This document shows positions 42,411-52,098 of a stretch of DNA of 64,000 nucleotides, one piece after another. Both the position numbers and the translations under genes were made by a program. The DNA comes from Pseudogymnoascus destructans. Taxonomy: Eukaryota > Ascomycota > Leotiomycetes > Thelebolales > Thelebolaceae. Under the pieces are notes generated by a model. The model saw only the letters and a program-made list of their open reading frames with translations. It did not search any database and was not told where the DNA came from. The stretch is from positions 496,001 through 560,000 of the forward strand of contig NW_020167532.1 of NCBI RefSeq assembly GCF_001641265.1, written 5' to 3'. Position 1 is the first letter of the stretch; every line of letters starts with the position of its first letter.

Positions 42411-43738
42411 TTACTCGGCGGATGCCACCTTGAATACAACCTTCTGCGCCTGCATCTTGTCGAAAATTTCATACCCCTCTACGGCATCCGATAAGGGCAT
42501 AATTTTGTCGAACATGAACCTGCAGTCAGTCAGTATCGCCTGGGCTCGAATGGGTATCTCGACTCACCCAAGAAGGTGCTGCTTCTTTTGGAGCAGCTTA
42601 AGAGCTTCCGGGAAGATAGACCGGACAGGGCATCTCCCCATCTGGACAGTCAAGTTCTTTCCATAAGCTTGGTTGCCATTCCACGGAATCTAGGAAGAAT
42701 CGCATTAGCAGGCCTCTCACTTTGAGGAGACGGGCGGGAATACCTCAGCATTATGCACCCCAATGCTACTAATCGTACCCCACGGCCTCAAGAGATCAAA
42801 GCCCGTCTTCAACGCCGGCGTCAGCCCAACAACCTCAATCACAACATCCGCGCCCCGTCCGCCCGTCGCAGCCTTGATCTTCTCATGCATCCCCTCCTTA
42901 TCAGTCATAAAATTCAACGGCTCAGCACCCAGCCCCCTCGCGAGCTCAAGACGGCTCTCAACACCATCCACAGCAAAGATATGCTTCGGTCCAAAGCTCG
43001 CCACCGCGATAATAGCACAGAGACCCACGGGTCCGCACCCGATAACCACAGCTGTCGACTCAGCGACCTGCTCGGGAGTGAGGTTCTTGAAAGCGTTGGA
43101 GGCGCCGAAGAAGCCGGTTGGGAAGATGTCAGCCATCATGACGAGAACCTTGTCGTCGATCTCTGCGGGAGCTTTGACGACCGTGCCGTCTGCGTAGGGA
43201 ACTCTGACGTACTCTGCCTGTGCGCCGTCCAGGGCTGCGGAGCCGAAGAGGAGCGATTCCTCGCAGCGGGATGAGAAGCCGTTTTTGCAGTAGAAGCATT
43301 CTGAGCTTTTATCCTTTAGGTTAGACGGCTTGAGCAATGCAATGGACTTCCTATACTCACCAAGATATCGTAAAGGGTGCGACGACCTTGTCGCCTACCT
43401 TGACTGTTTTAACTTCGCTGCCTACCTCTTTGACTACACCCGTGAACTCATGTCCCATGATAAAGCCTACATGCCACCTTGTTAGAACAAGCAGCCCACC
43501 AAATTCCAACCAGACAACTCACCTGTAGGGCTGGGTTGGTGACCACGAAACACATGTAGCTCCCTATATCCCAGTCAATCCCCCATCTCCTAATCCGCCT
43601 CTTTAAAAATAGCACTTACGACCCGCAAAGGGCAGTATACGAAACCGTAACCACGATATCCGTTGGCGCCTGGACCTCGGGAACTGGCCTATCCTGCAAG
43701 GAAACCTTATGCGGCCCATCAAACACCACAGCTTTCAT
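42411..43738 (-). CDS. Zinc-dependent medium-chain alcohol dehydrogenase
   Basis: Six exons: 43620-43738, 43523-43563, 43361-43466, 42744-43305, 42568-42689 and 42411-42519; introns of 48-56 bp keep the frame, giving 352 residues. Catalytic zinc ligands fit C38 (ALCGSELH) and the GHE of IMGHEFTG. The structural zinc loop is present with its four cysteines (ISCSECFYCKNGFSSRC). The nucleotide fold shows VVIGCGPVGLCAI followed by FAVDGVESRLELARGLGAE. It resembles the formaldehyde/glutathione-independent and threonine-dehydrogenase-like branch of the family; the true substrate cannot be told. The three small exons at the N-terminus are easily missed by gene finders. It lies tail-to-tail with sen15. 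Confidence 0.93.
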
Positions 43739-44433
43739 AGTATTCGGCGACATCGTTGGCAAATGAGGCTATCTCAGAGTCTGTAATATTTCCACAAGAG
43801 AGGCGAGAGGAGTAACATAAAGGAGTGTTTCTTTGACAAACAGTTAGATAATCCTTCGCCGCGGAACGGAACACTGATAGTTCGTGACGTCCGATGGCCG
43901 CGGTCGCTGAGCTAAGTTGGTTATCGGGGCCGGGTTGCGGGGCTGAGGCTCTATCATCGACAGGAGAGCGGCTGTATGGGACACAACTGAAGGTGCCCAT
44001 TCTCGGAACCTCTGAGGGCTCGGCGGGTAAACGTGGTGTGAGAAAAATTGGCCGCTGGGTGCTTTGAGACTTGGTAATTATAAGGCTACCCTACAGGATG
44101 ACGGAGATGATATTCATACGAAGAAAAAATATCATCGCTAGCTAACTACCTGTTACAACTAAAGCCCATCGCCCCGTCCCAGCGGAGTGTGTTAAAAGAT
44201 ACCCCAAGCAAACATCAATGAATCAGCTCTCATCCTACTCCAGCAAATCCAAATACCCCATCCCATCCCATATCGATACCCAGGAACCCAAGCACCCCCC
44301 CTCCCTCCCCCACCATCCCAATACGCCCTCCCAAACCCCGCAGACCCCAACCCAACCCCCCCAAACGCTCTCCTCGCAACGATTCCCCCATCAGGCCATC
44401 CCCCCTTCATCCCCTCATTCCTCCATACCCCGC
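43739..44433. other. Intergenic, no gene seen
   Basis: Between the alcohol dehydrogenase start and the Yippee gene stop, both on the minus strand. C-rich in the last third (44250-44420). No other feature was recognised. Confidence 0.55.
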
Positions 44434-44862
44434 CTAAGTGACATTACACAACAGCTCCGCCTCCAAAATAAACATCCCCTCCTTATACTTCTCGCTCGCC
44501 TCATACGCCTTATCATACTTCCACCCCACCGTCGTCCTGCACTGCCGACACGTAATATCCCTCACGACGTGTTTCCCGGTCGTCATGTTGCGCTCGAGCG
44601 CTTCGCCGGGGACGTAGTTGACGACGAAGTTGAAGAGGTAGCCTTTGCCTACTTGGCCGCGGAAGCTCTGGGGGGGCAGGGGCTGTTAGCTTCTGACCGC
44701 GTAGGTAGGGAGGGATAGGGGGACTGGGACGGGGAGGAGGGGGCAGGGAAGGGGGGAAAGTACCCGGCTAACGAGGCTCTCGTGCTTGGAGAGATGGGTT
44801 TTGCAGTTCTTGCAGCCGTAGATCTTGTCGCTGGAGAGGTAGTCGTTGTATACCAAACCCAT
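44434..44862 (-). CDS. Yippee-family zinc-binding protein
   Basis: Two exons, 44764-44862 and 44434-44667; the 96-bp intron has branch GCTAACAG and a CCCAG acceptor. The product is 110 residues, close to the ~115-120 of the family. Zinc-binding pairs are visible: CKNC with KTHLSKHESL at the N-terminus and CRQC near the C-terminus, with SFRGQVGKGYLFNFVVNYVP, TTGKHVVRDITC and TVGWKYDKAYE, all hallmarks of Yippee proteins. Related folds occur in Mis18 and cereblon. Yippee proteins are linked to E3 ligase scaffolds and cell-cycle control in other organisms, but the fungal role is uncertain. The gene has no long single frame, so it is easily overlooked. Confidence 0.93.
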
Positions 44863-46058
44863 GGCAGCGGTTTGGCTCGTCGAGTGGAGCGCTTGCTGTT
44901 CGGTGTGTTTCTCTGCGGTGTGGTATCTGGGAAGAAGCTCTAGCTCCTGGGCGAGCTTTCTAGTTCACTCCTTCTGAATCGCGAGCTTATCGATCTTCCG
45001 TAATCCTCGAGGCAGTCGTCGTAGCCTTGAATCAAGCTGAATAGTGGCAGGCGATTCTCCGACGCACCTCCACGGTTGTCGCGGTGTCTGTTGAATAGTT
45101 CTCGGTCCCTGAAAGTCCCCTTGGGGGTGAGTTGGGTAAGGGCGCGTTTGTCGGAAAGGTCGAAGTGACAGGTCTGATGTTGTTTCGGTTTGCTTGTTCG
45201 ATGGACAGGAGGATGGAACGAAGGCTGGGTTCACGAAGGTGCAGGAGTGGTCAGCTGAGGTGGGGTCGATGGCGTGGAATGGCCCAAGTCAGGTAAGTTA
45301 CCGACGATACTGTTACAGCCTCATGAAAGGCTCCGGTTTTTTCGGGACAAAATGTTTTTGGAAATGGGAAAGGGGGTTTAAATATTTATTCAATTTGGTT
45401 TTTTATAGCAGAAAGTACGACAGGCTGGACATTTGACTAGGAAATGGTCTCATGTCACTGTTGATGTTATCTTATCAGGATGGTGCTCAGTGCACTCTAC
45501 GGATTGGATAGGTTCGGATGACACAACCGGTGAGAATTGATACTACGACACATAAGCTGATATGATTTCTCTATGTTCTATATGTAACTAAGTAGCTAGC
45601 TAATTGCAAGGACATGACGAAAACCACAGTCTTGAGTCACTGAATGCCTTCATCTCAGCCATAATTTCCAACATATCGACCATTATACAGTCATGTTGAC
45701 TCATTTGAACAGGACGGGTTACGCGTAGAAGAATCCAAATGAATGCAATCTAGCACTGTAGCCAGTATATAACACACCATACACCCATATACATGCGGAA
45801 CCACACACGGAACCATCCCAAATAAAACTCCAGAACATCCTCACCATTGTCCTGTGACCCATGCACCCCCCGTACACCCGTCCCATCCCATATAATCCCA
45901 GCGGCTATCCCACCGCGCAAAAAAACGCTAAATCAGATCATCAAGCTGTCTCTAAAGCGTTGGTAGATTTTTCCTCCCCGGGCAAAAATCTTTCAAGCAG
46001 ACCGCCCAGCAAAAATATATATACAATCAGAAGACCTATCGACAACCCCCGTCATATA
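44863..46058. other. Intergenic, no gene seen
   Basis: About 1.2 kb between the Yippee start and the ferric reductase stop. The first part should contain the Yippee promoter and the last part the reductase 3' end. AT-rich from 45380. No recognisable coding or repeat structure. Confidence 0.55.
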
Positions 46059-47849
46059 CTACCATGTGAATGCTTCCTCCACAAAGTCGATGTTCGACTT
46101 ATGCTGGCGGCTCCTCGCAGCGCTCCTCACATCGTCACTCAGCGAGCCGCTACCGCAGACCGAGACACCCATAGCGCCAACTTGGTTCTCGATCTCCATA
46201 TCCAGCAGCGTCTCGATGTTCGGCCTACCGGGGAACATCTGCACCGTCGCCGAGGGGCTGTGAATCTCCTTTGTCGACCGCGGACGGCTGATGAAGAGCA
46301 TGATCCGCAGGATATCGCGACGCTTGTCCATCGCCAGGATCTCCGTCATCCACGGCCGGATCCACTCCAGATGCTCGGGGCTCTGGATGATCCAGACCAG
46401 CAGGACCTTGCGGGCGGCGACGGTGCCGTTGGCGTACCCGGTCACCAGGTCACGCACGTGGGGAACTTGGTGCGTGATGCCGATTCCGCCGGCGAAGAGG
46501 ACGACGGTGCCGTAGGAGCGCATGAGGTGCGCTCCGCCGTAGGGGCCTTCAACGAAACACCTTGTGAACATCTTGCCTTCAGGAGCTGCTTCGGCCTTTT
46601 GTAATAACGTGTTGGTGAAGCCGGTACGGGCACGGATGACGAAGGACATGGTTGTCTTGCGGATGGCGAGGACGTCTTGCCTGTTGTTGCCGGCGAGTCC
46701 ATCTCCTGCGAGCTGGTCTTCCTCTTCTTGGCTCCAGGCCACGGAGAAGGGATGGGATGTAAATGCGCCGATGGAGGGCATGTAGAGGTAGGCGTGCTGT
46801 CCAGGTGTGAAGGTCCAGGGGCGGGCGACATCGAGGGTGACGCGAACGGCGTTTCCGGGCAAGGCTTCCAATAGGGCCTTGGTTCCGCCCCTTCCCATAT
46901 TGCGGTAGACTACTATGAGGACCCTGACCGTACGCTCCAACGCCCAGATGACGATGGCGACGATAAGGTATTTAGTTTGGTGCAACCCGGCTAGCTTAAG
47001 ATGGTACCAGATGCCAACTAGTACTGAGATTGCTAGCATGATATGGAGATACTTGAATGTCTCGTAAAAGGCGTGTCTGACGAATGATAATGACTGGATC
47101 GTAATGGCAACCATCGCACCAGCACCCTGCAAATGATTAGCATTTTTCTTCGCTTTGCCAGTGGGCATATAGAAGGGAAGTAAGAACTCACGACGACGCC
47201 GAATATCATCATCCCGCTCCCCCGCAACCCAGCTACGACCGAAGCAGCGGTGCAGTAGGTTGAACGTGTCGAAGGAGATATCGAGCCAGTGTATAAGCGG
47301 GTTATTCCTGGTGGACATGACGAAGAGTGGGACCATGTTGACAACAGCTAGAATGCCGGATCGATGTCTTATCTCGATGGAGACAACGGATAGTGGCTGG
47401 TCCCAGTGAATTCTGGCCAAGCAGAATGCAATGTTAGTACCGACATACGCGGTCAAGGCGAGCAGTTGGAACCGCGTCGGCAGCACGCCCATGTTCATCG
47501 CCGTCGACAACTGGAACTCGCGGTTGTGCCTCTTGTGGAATATCGGGGCGTAGAGGAGGTATTTCTTCAGGCTGGCATACTTCTTGTACGGCCTTTGGAA
47601 GTAGCGCTGCTTCTCGTTTGTGAGGCACACCAGTTGACGCATGTACTTGGCGGAGAGGATCAGGACCCGCCAGACTATGAATATCGCCGCCACGACACCG
47701 CAGATTATGAAAATGAACTTGTGGAAGAGATCGCTCACGTTATCGGCCTCTTGTACGAGGATGGCCTCTGATGCCGCGTCGGCTTTGGCGCCTTGGGTAA
47801 GGAATAGTAGGCATAGGGCAGCGCCCATTGTCCATGTTGAGGAGAACAT
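46059..47849 (-). CDS. Ferric/metal reductase (FRE family), apparent internal deletion
   Basis: FRE proteins are membrane flavocytochromes that reduce Fe(III) or Cu(II) at the cell surface before uptake. The uninterrupted frame gives 596 residues: signal-like N-terminus (MGAALCLLFLTQGAKA), membrane segments, WLDISFDTFNLLHR, RHAFYETFKYLHIMLAI, the FAD site HPFSVAW, the NADPH site LFAGGIGITHQVPH and CGSGSLSDDV, and the typical end VEEAFTW. The stretch after LLHR is abnormal: a canonical 65-bp intron (47127-47191, GTGAGT ... GCTAAT ... GCAG) lies in the frame, yet removing it shifts the frame. The other frame (SVVAGLRGSGMMIFGVV then GAGAMVAITIQ) fits the family better. About 25 codons, including the second His of the first haem pair, seem missing. 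The gene may be non-functional or misassembled. Confidence 0.8.
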   Translation of the reverse strand: MFSSTWTMGAALCLLFLTQGAKADAASEAILVQEADNVSDLFHKFIFIICGVVAAIFIVWRVLILSAKYMRQLVCLTNEKQRYFQRPYKKYASLKKYLLYAPIFHKRHNREFQLSTAMNMGVLPTRFQLLALTAYVGTNIAFCLARIHWDQPLSVVSIEIRHRSGILAVVNMVPLFVMSTRNNPLIHWLDISFDTFNLLHRCFGRSWVAGERDDDIRRRREFLLPFYMPTGKAKKNANHLQGAGAMVAITIQSLSFVRHAFYETFKYLHIMLAISVLVGIWYHLKLAGLHQTKYLIVAIVIWALERTVRVLIVVYRNMGRGGTKALLEALPGNAVRVTLDVARPWTFTPGQHAYLYMPSIGAFTSHPFSVAWSQEEEDQLAGDGLAGNNRQDVLAIRKTTMSFVIRARTGFTNTLLQKAEAAPEGKMFTRCFVEGPYGGAHLMRSYGTVVLFAGGIGITHQVPHVRDLVTGYANGTVAARKVLLVWIIQSPEHLEWIRPWMTEILAMDKRRDILRIMLFISRPRSTKEIHSPSATVQMFPGRPNIETLLDMEIENQVGAMGVSVCGSGSLSDDVRSAARSRQHKSNIDFVEEAFTW

Positions 47850-48973
47850 GGTTGTGGTTTTAAAAGTTTCTGTCGACTCGGACTCGCCGGTAAGGATGGT
47901 AAAACTGGGAAAGACGAGTAACTGTAAGAACCTGTCGATGGCCAGCAGCTGACAGGTTCGCAGCTAGTACGGTTGTCGAAGGGTTTCCCTTCGATGCGTG
48001 GGATGTTGGACGAATCCTATGTGCGATTTGGTCGAGTGTTCGAGTCAAATGAGTGTCGTAGAAGACGCGGGAATGTCGAGGGTAACGATTGTTGTTCTTT
48101 TGTTCTTGATTGACGCGAGCGAAGCCCAGCTTAACAGTCAAGCGCCGAGTGAATGAGTCTCAGGTCGTTATCGTTTGGGGATAGATATCGCGAATGGATC
48201 GAAAGAGCGAATAATGAATCAACGAAGAAGAGCGGAATTGTCGAGTCTCGGTCGAAGATTCGAGTAGATCCGAAGCGTTGCAAAAGAAGAGAAAGTCGGT
48301 TTTGTCGTCGTCTATCGACGAGAAGGGTTGGTGTTGAAAGAGGAGAGAAGGAGGCGGCGGCAAGGCATAGGGGGGAAGTGAGGGTCTTAGTAGGGAGAGT
48401 AGTACACTGTGGCTAATTTTCTAGGTTCCTGTAGGTTCCTGGAGAAGACGGTAAGTGGCCAACATCATGTACAGTACCGTCAATCCCCATCAAGTACTTA
48501 CTCTCTCTCTCTCTCTCCATATCAAACGCAGATATGACGAGTACTACGTATGCCCATCCCCATCTATTTCTACCCATTTACAGCATCATATTCCCCCATC
48601 ACCATTCACATTCACATTCACATTCACATTCACATTCACATTCACATTCACATTCACATTCACATTCACATTCACATTCACATTCACATTCCCATACCTC
48701 CAACTCATCGCCCACATGTCCATGATCGAGTGGACAGAAATGACGAGTACGTGCGTCCGTATGCTGCCCCCCACACGAGACGTCCCACATATACATTGTG
48801 TGCGCCAAGTGTTTTCGTAATCGTGGCGGATGCAAAATGCCGCCTTGGAACTTTGAAGCGAGTGAAGAAAAAATGACTATATTCTTTGCACTAGTACCCA
48901 TACTGTACTGCTCTTGTACTTTTGTTTTCTCTCTTCCATCTCTACCAATACTTTTGAGCCTCGACTCGGATCC
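47850..48973. other. Intergenic with a CATTCA microsatellite
   Basis: Upstream of the ferric reductase and downstream of the gene at 48974. It contains the hexamer array at about 48601-48690 and a CT run near 48501-48518. No gene is supported; the His-Ser and Val-Asn repeat frames are artefacts. Confidence 0.6.
48601..48690. repeat. (CATTCA)n hexamer microsatellite
   Basis: About 15 uninterrupted copies of CATTCA. All six frames across it are open and give repetitive peptides. Confidence 0.95.
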
Positions 48974-51598
48974 TCAAAAGCTAAGTTCGTCGCCACTGAA
49001 ATCGTCGTCTTCGGCCATCTGCCGAGACGCCTTCCCATTGCTCAGGATACCCGAATGGCGGCCGTGGCTACCAATACTGAGCCTGCTGTTCTTTTGAGCC
49101 TCTGTCATGACCGGTATTCTCTCGTCAGGTAGGACGTAGAACACGCTAAGCTCATCCTCCTCATCTGTATCCTCCCCGGCATTGGTGGCATTGGCGGCAT
49201 TGGCCTCCCCGTAGACGCTCCAGCCGTGGCCGTGTTGGACAGACCCAGATCCAACTTTCCCCAGTTTTTTGCTCCCCGTAGGCTTGCTAAGCGCGGTGCT
49301 TTTTCTAGTAAAAACAGATGCTATCCTCGGGGGAGGGGTCATGTCGGAGAATATCGTGTCTCTCTCGTCATACCCCGTGCCATCGCTCCGGTAGGTGCTA
49401 GGACTGGAAGGGATCAAGTCGGAAACCCGGGCCGCCATTCGTTGACCGACGGCATTCTCTCTCTTGGCTGGGAATGAAGGAGCCCGAAGCTTCTGAAGCC
49501 TTCGAAATGACACAGGTGACTCAACCTCGGAGTCTTCCCACCGAATCGGATCGACAGCATGTCTGGTCTGTTTAATCGCTGGCGTTGGCGCCACCCACTC
49601 ACTGATGCCCTCTTCCCACCGGAAGGCGGCTGTAGGCTTGCCCAGTAACTTCCCTTGTCCCAACTCAGGATGTATCTGAAATTTGGCGCGAATATCGTCC
49701 GCGTAGTCCAAGTGTGCTGCGATCGGGACCTGTTGAGAGAATACGTATGCGCTCGAAACTATAATATTCTGTAGCAGATGCCGTTTTTTGTCGCCACCAG
49801 TTGATATGCACGCCTCAGCGAGTAGAGAAAAGCGCTTGAAATGCTCCAAGCCAGTCCCTGATAGACCTCTGCCACAACATCGCGCCACGGAACACATAAA
49901 CTCTGCTATCTCCGGGTCGATGACGCCGCGAGAGCCCTGGCAGGCTTGTTGTAATAGTCGAATAAGCTGTTCGCAGCGCTCCTCTCCAGCATCCCTCAGA
50001 GGCGTTGCGAAAAGATTCGCTAGGAATACTAGACTAACTTGGCCTCTGAGTTCAGTCGGTGGTATCGAATATTCTATGTGAAGATGCCGGAGGATATTGA
50101 TAACATTCCTCCCGCGCTCAGTAATTGAATTTTCGTCTGACTCGGTTGAGGCTTCATCCAGGATCACAACTGCAGAAAGAGTGGCCAGGACGCTGGAGAA
50201 TGTCGTGCCTATTGCCACCGATACTCTTGTGTTGTCCCTCTTCGATTGCCCGGCCGATGCATTCAGCATTAGCGGAAGGATTTCTTGGAGGAACTCAGTC
50301 GCATTCTGGCAAGCAGGTTCAGCTGAAATAGCACGAAAGACTCTTGTCCACAAGCCACAAAGCTCTTTAGTCGCAAGCCACTGAATTGCGACGATTCCAC
50401 CCCCAAATATATCCGTCATCATTCGAAAGTATTCCGGCATTCGGCCTGTATGGACGACGTACTTTTCCAGTGCCAATAATGGCGCCAGCTCCTGGATATC
50501 CGCAATTCTACTATACGGCGTGGCTGGCTCGCTGTCTGGCATCGTGAGCAACAAGGCATCCAGTAGCACTTCCGCCTCTCGATAGGAGCCCATCTGCGAG
50601 CACAGCATGACCAAAGCTTCCCCGAATACCTGGTTAACCAAGCCACTCGAAATCGCATCGGCAACAATATGCACACCATGCTCTCTCACAACAGTGCGCA
50701 AATGTTTCCAGCCATTCTCCGAAGTTCCAATATCCTCCAGTTGGGCGTATATCTCGCCAGAGATACCTCGTTTCAGCGTGGACTTGAGCCCTGCCGTCTT
50801 TGCATCTATCGCCTCCCAGTCCTCTTCAAGCTGGATGCGTTGGTGTACATTGCGGAGACATAAAGAAAACAGCGAATTTGAGCGTTCTGGTGCCTGCACG
50901 TAAGATTGTCCTGTGGTTCGTAATAGGGATTCCAAAGCGTTGTAAATCCCAATATATAACGTGTACGTCTTAGGACTCATCGCCGATTGCAATTGCTTAA
51001 GAGAAGTACTCGATCGAAAATTGGATATCCCAGGAACTGACGATGCAAAGCGAGTATTCCGGCCTTTGGCTCCCTCTTTCCTGGCTGGGCCTCCCAGGCC
51101 ATACACTTTAACTGCTGACGCACGTGTCATGCCATCGTCAGGCCGGATTCTAGTGAGGATTGGTGTTTCCACCGAAATCTCTCCTGGAGGTCTCGTTATT
51201 GCGGGCAGTCCACGCTTAAGGGGTGGCGGTTTTGCCCCTTGGCCGGAAGCGCTTCGTCCTGCCTCGTCTTTTTGGCGAGACCTTCCTCCATAGGTTACTC
51301 GGACTCTCTTCTTCGGCTTTGCGCCATCGTCGCCACGGCTGTCGCTGTGCAGGGCGCCGTTATTTCGTTTTCCCAAGTTATCAGTTGCGATAGTGCTATT
51401 CGAAGGCTCTGTTGATTGAGCAGTGGGTATAAACTGTGCGGCGTCTTTCTTCAATAGCTCTATTCTGGATTGTAGGGACCGGAGAAGGCGATTGCAGCGT
51501 GTGGCAGTCCAATGCTTGGAATCTGCATCTGGATCAATATCTTCAAACTCCGCCTTTCGTCGCCGCACCGGTGTAAAGCTGTAAGAGTTGCCTATCAT
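48974..51598 (-). CDS. Large conserved-looking fungal protein, unknown function
   Basis: Single exon, 874 residues. It starts MIGNSYSFTPVRRRKAEFED, then DADSKHWTATRCNRLLRSLQ, a compact charged motif I associate with uncharacterised Pezizomycotina proteins. It continues with a basic disordered region (KKRVRVTYGGRS), then ~450 residues of mostly helical sequence from about residue 205 (SPKTYTLYIGIYNALESLL) with no recognisable domain, and ends in an acidic tail (DTDEEDELSVFYVLPDER ... DDDFSGDELSF). The helical part with many Leu/Ala repeats could be a HEAT/ARM-like scaffold, but this is inference only. It may be nuclear because of the basic region. Confidence 0.75.
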   Translation of the reverse strand: MIGNSYSFTPVRRRKAEFEDIDPDADSKHWTATRCNRLLRSLQSRIELLKKDAAQFIPTAQSTEPSNSTIATDNLGKRNNGALHSDSRGDDGAKPKKRVRVTYGGRSRQKDEAGRSASGQGAKPPPLKRGLPAITRPPGEISVETPILTRIRPDDGMTRASAVKVYGLGGPARKEGAKGRNTRFASSVPGISNFRSSTSLKQLQSAMSPKTYTLYIGIYNALESLLRTTGQSYVQAPERSNSLFSLCLRNVHQRIQLEEDWEAIDAKTAGLKSTLKRGISGEIYAQLEDIGTSENGWKHLRTVVREHGVHIVADAISSGLVNQVFGEALVMLCSQMGSYREAEVLLDALLLTMPDSEPATPYSRIADIQELAPLLALEKYVVHTGRMPEYFRMMTDIFGGGIVAIQWLATKELCGLWTRVFRAISAEPACQNATEFLQEILPLMLNASAGQSKRDNTRVSVAIGTTFSSVLATLSAVVILDEASTESDENSITERGRNVINILRHLHIEYSIPPTELRGQVSLVFLANLFATPLRDAGEERCEQLIRLLQQACQGSRGVIDPEIAEFMCSVARCCGRGLSGTGLEHFKRFSLLAEACISTGGDKKRHLLQNIIVSSAYVFSQQVPIAAHLDYADDIRAKFQIHPELGQGKLLGKPTAAFRWEEGISEWVAPTPAIKQTRHAVDPIRWEDSEVESPVSFRRLQKLRAPSFPAKRENAVGQRMAARVSDLIPSSPSTYRSDGTGYDERDTIFSDMTPPPRIASVFTRKSTALSKPTGSKKLGKVGSGSVQHGHGWSVYGEANAANATNAGEDTDEEDELSVFYVLPDERIPVMTEAQKNSRLSIGSHGRHSGILSNGKASRQMAEDDDFSGDELSF

Positions 51599-52098
51599 GA
51601 CTTGATACTATGTTCCCCTCTCCTATTCCCAGTCAGTGTCGTCATGTCAACAAGACATTGGGATTGAACTTACCGCACTGAATTTGTACAGAATGCTGGA
51701 TTAATGAGAAGATATATATAAAGCGCTATTCAAAGCATGCCATATATTATCCAAAACTAGCAAAATTTGAAATGCATTGATGCTAAAGACTCGTATTGGT
51801 ATGGGAAAACATGGGATTATCGATGATCATTGTTTACATGCAGCTCAAAACAGACGAGGCTGCGGCCTTGTGAGCCGATGGCCCGCCCGCAAGTGCCGCG
51901 GGAACGGAAACAAACGGCAACATTTTTTTTACTCTCGAGGTTCCATGTCGTTGGATTCGACATAGTATTTACCAGCTTCCCAAACCATTTTCTTTTGCTG
52001 TATTATACGCATTATATTTTTCAATTCTTTTACGATTTGCCTGGTAATTGATTTATTGCCGTCTTATTTGAATTGCATAGTTCTGTCTCTGGTCAACC
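51599..52098. other. Divergent upstream region of the 874-residue gene and clu1
   Basis: About 500 bp, AT-rich from 51970. The stretch just before the clu1 start is T-rich, as in many fungal promoters and leaders. No other feature. Confidence 0.5.

Noticed and set aside
48455..48876. His-Ser and Ile-His frames of 63-121 codons
   Set aside because: All are translations of the CATTCA microsatellite.
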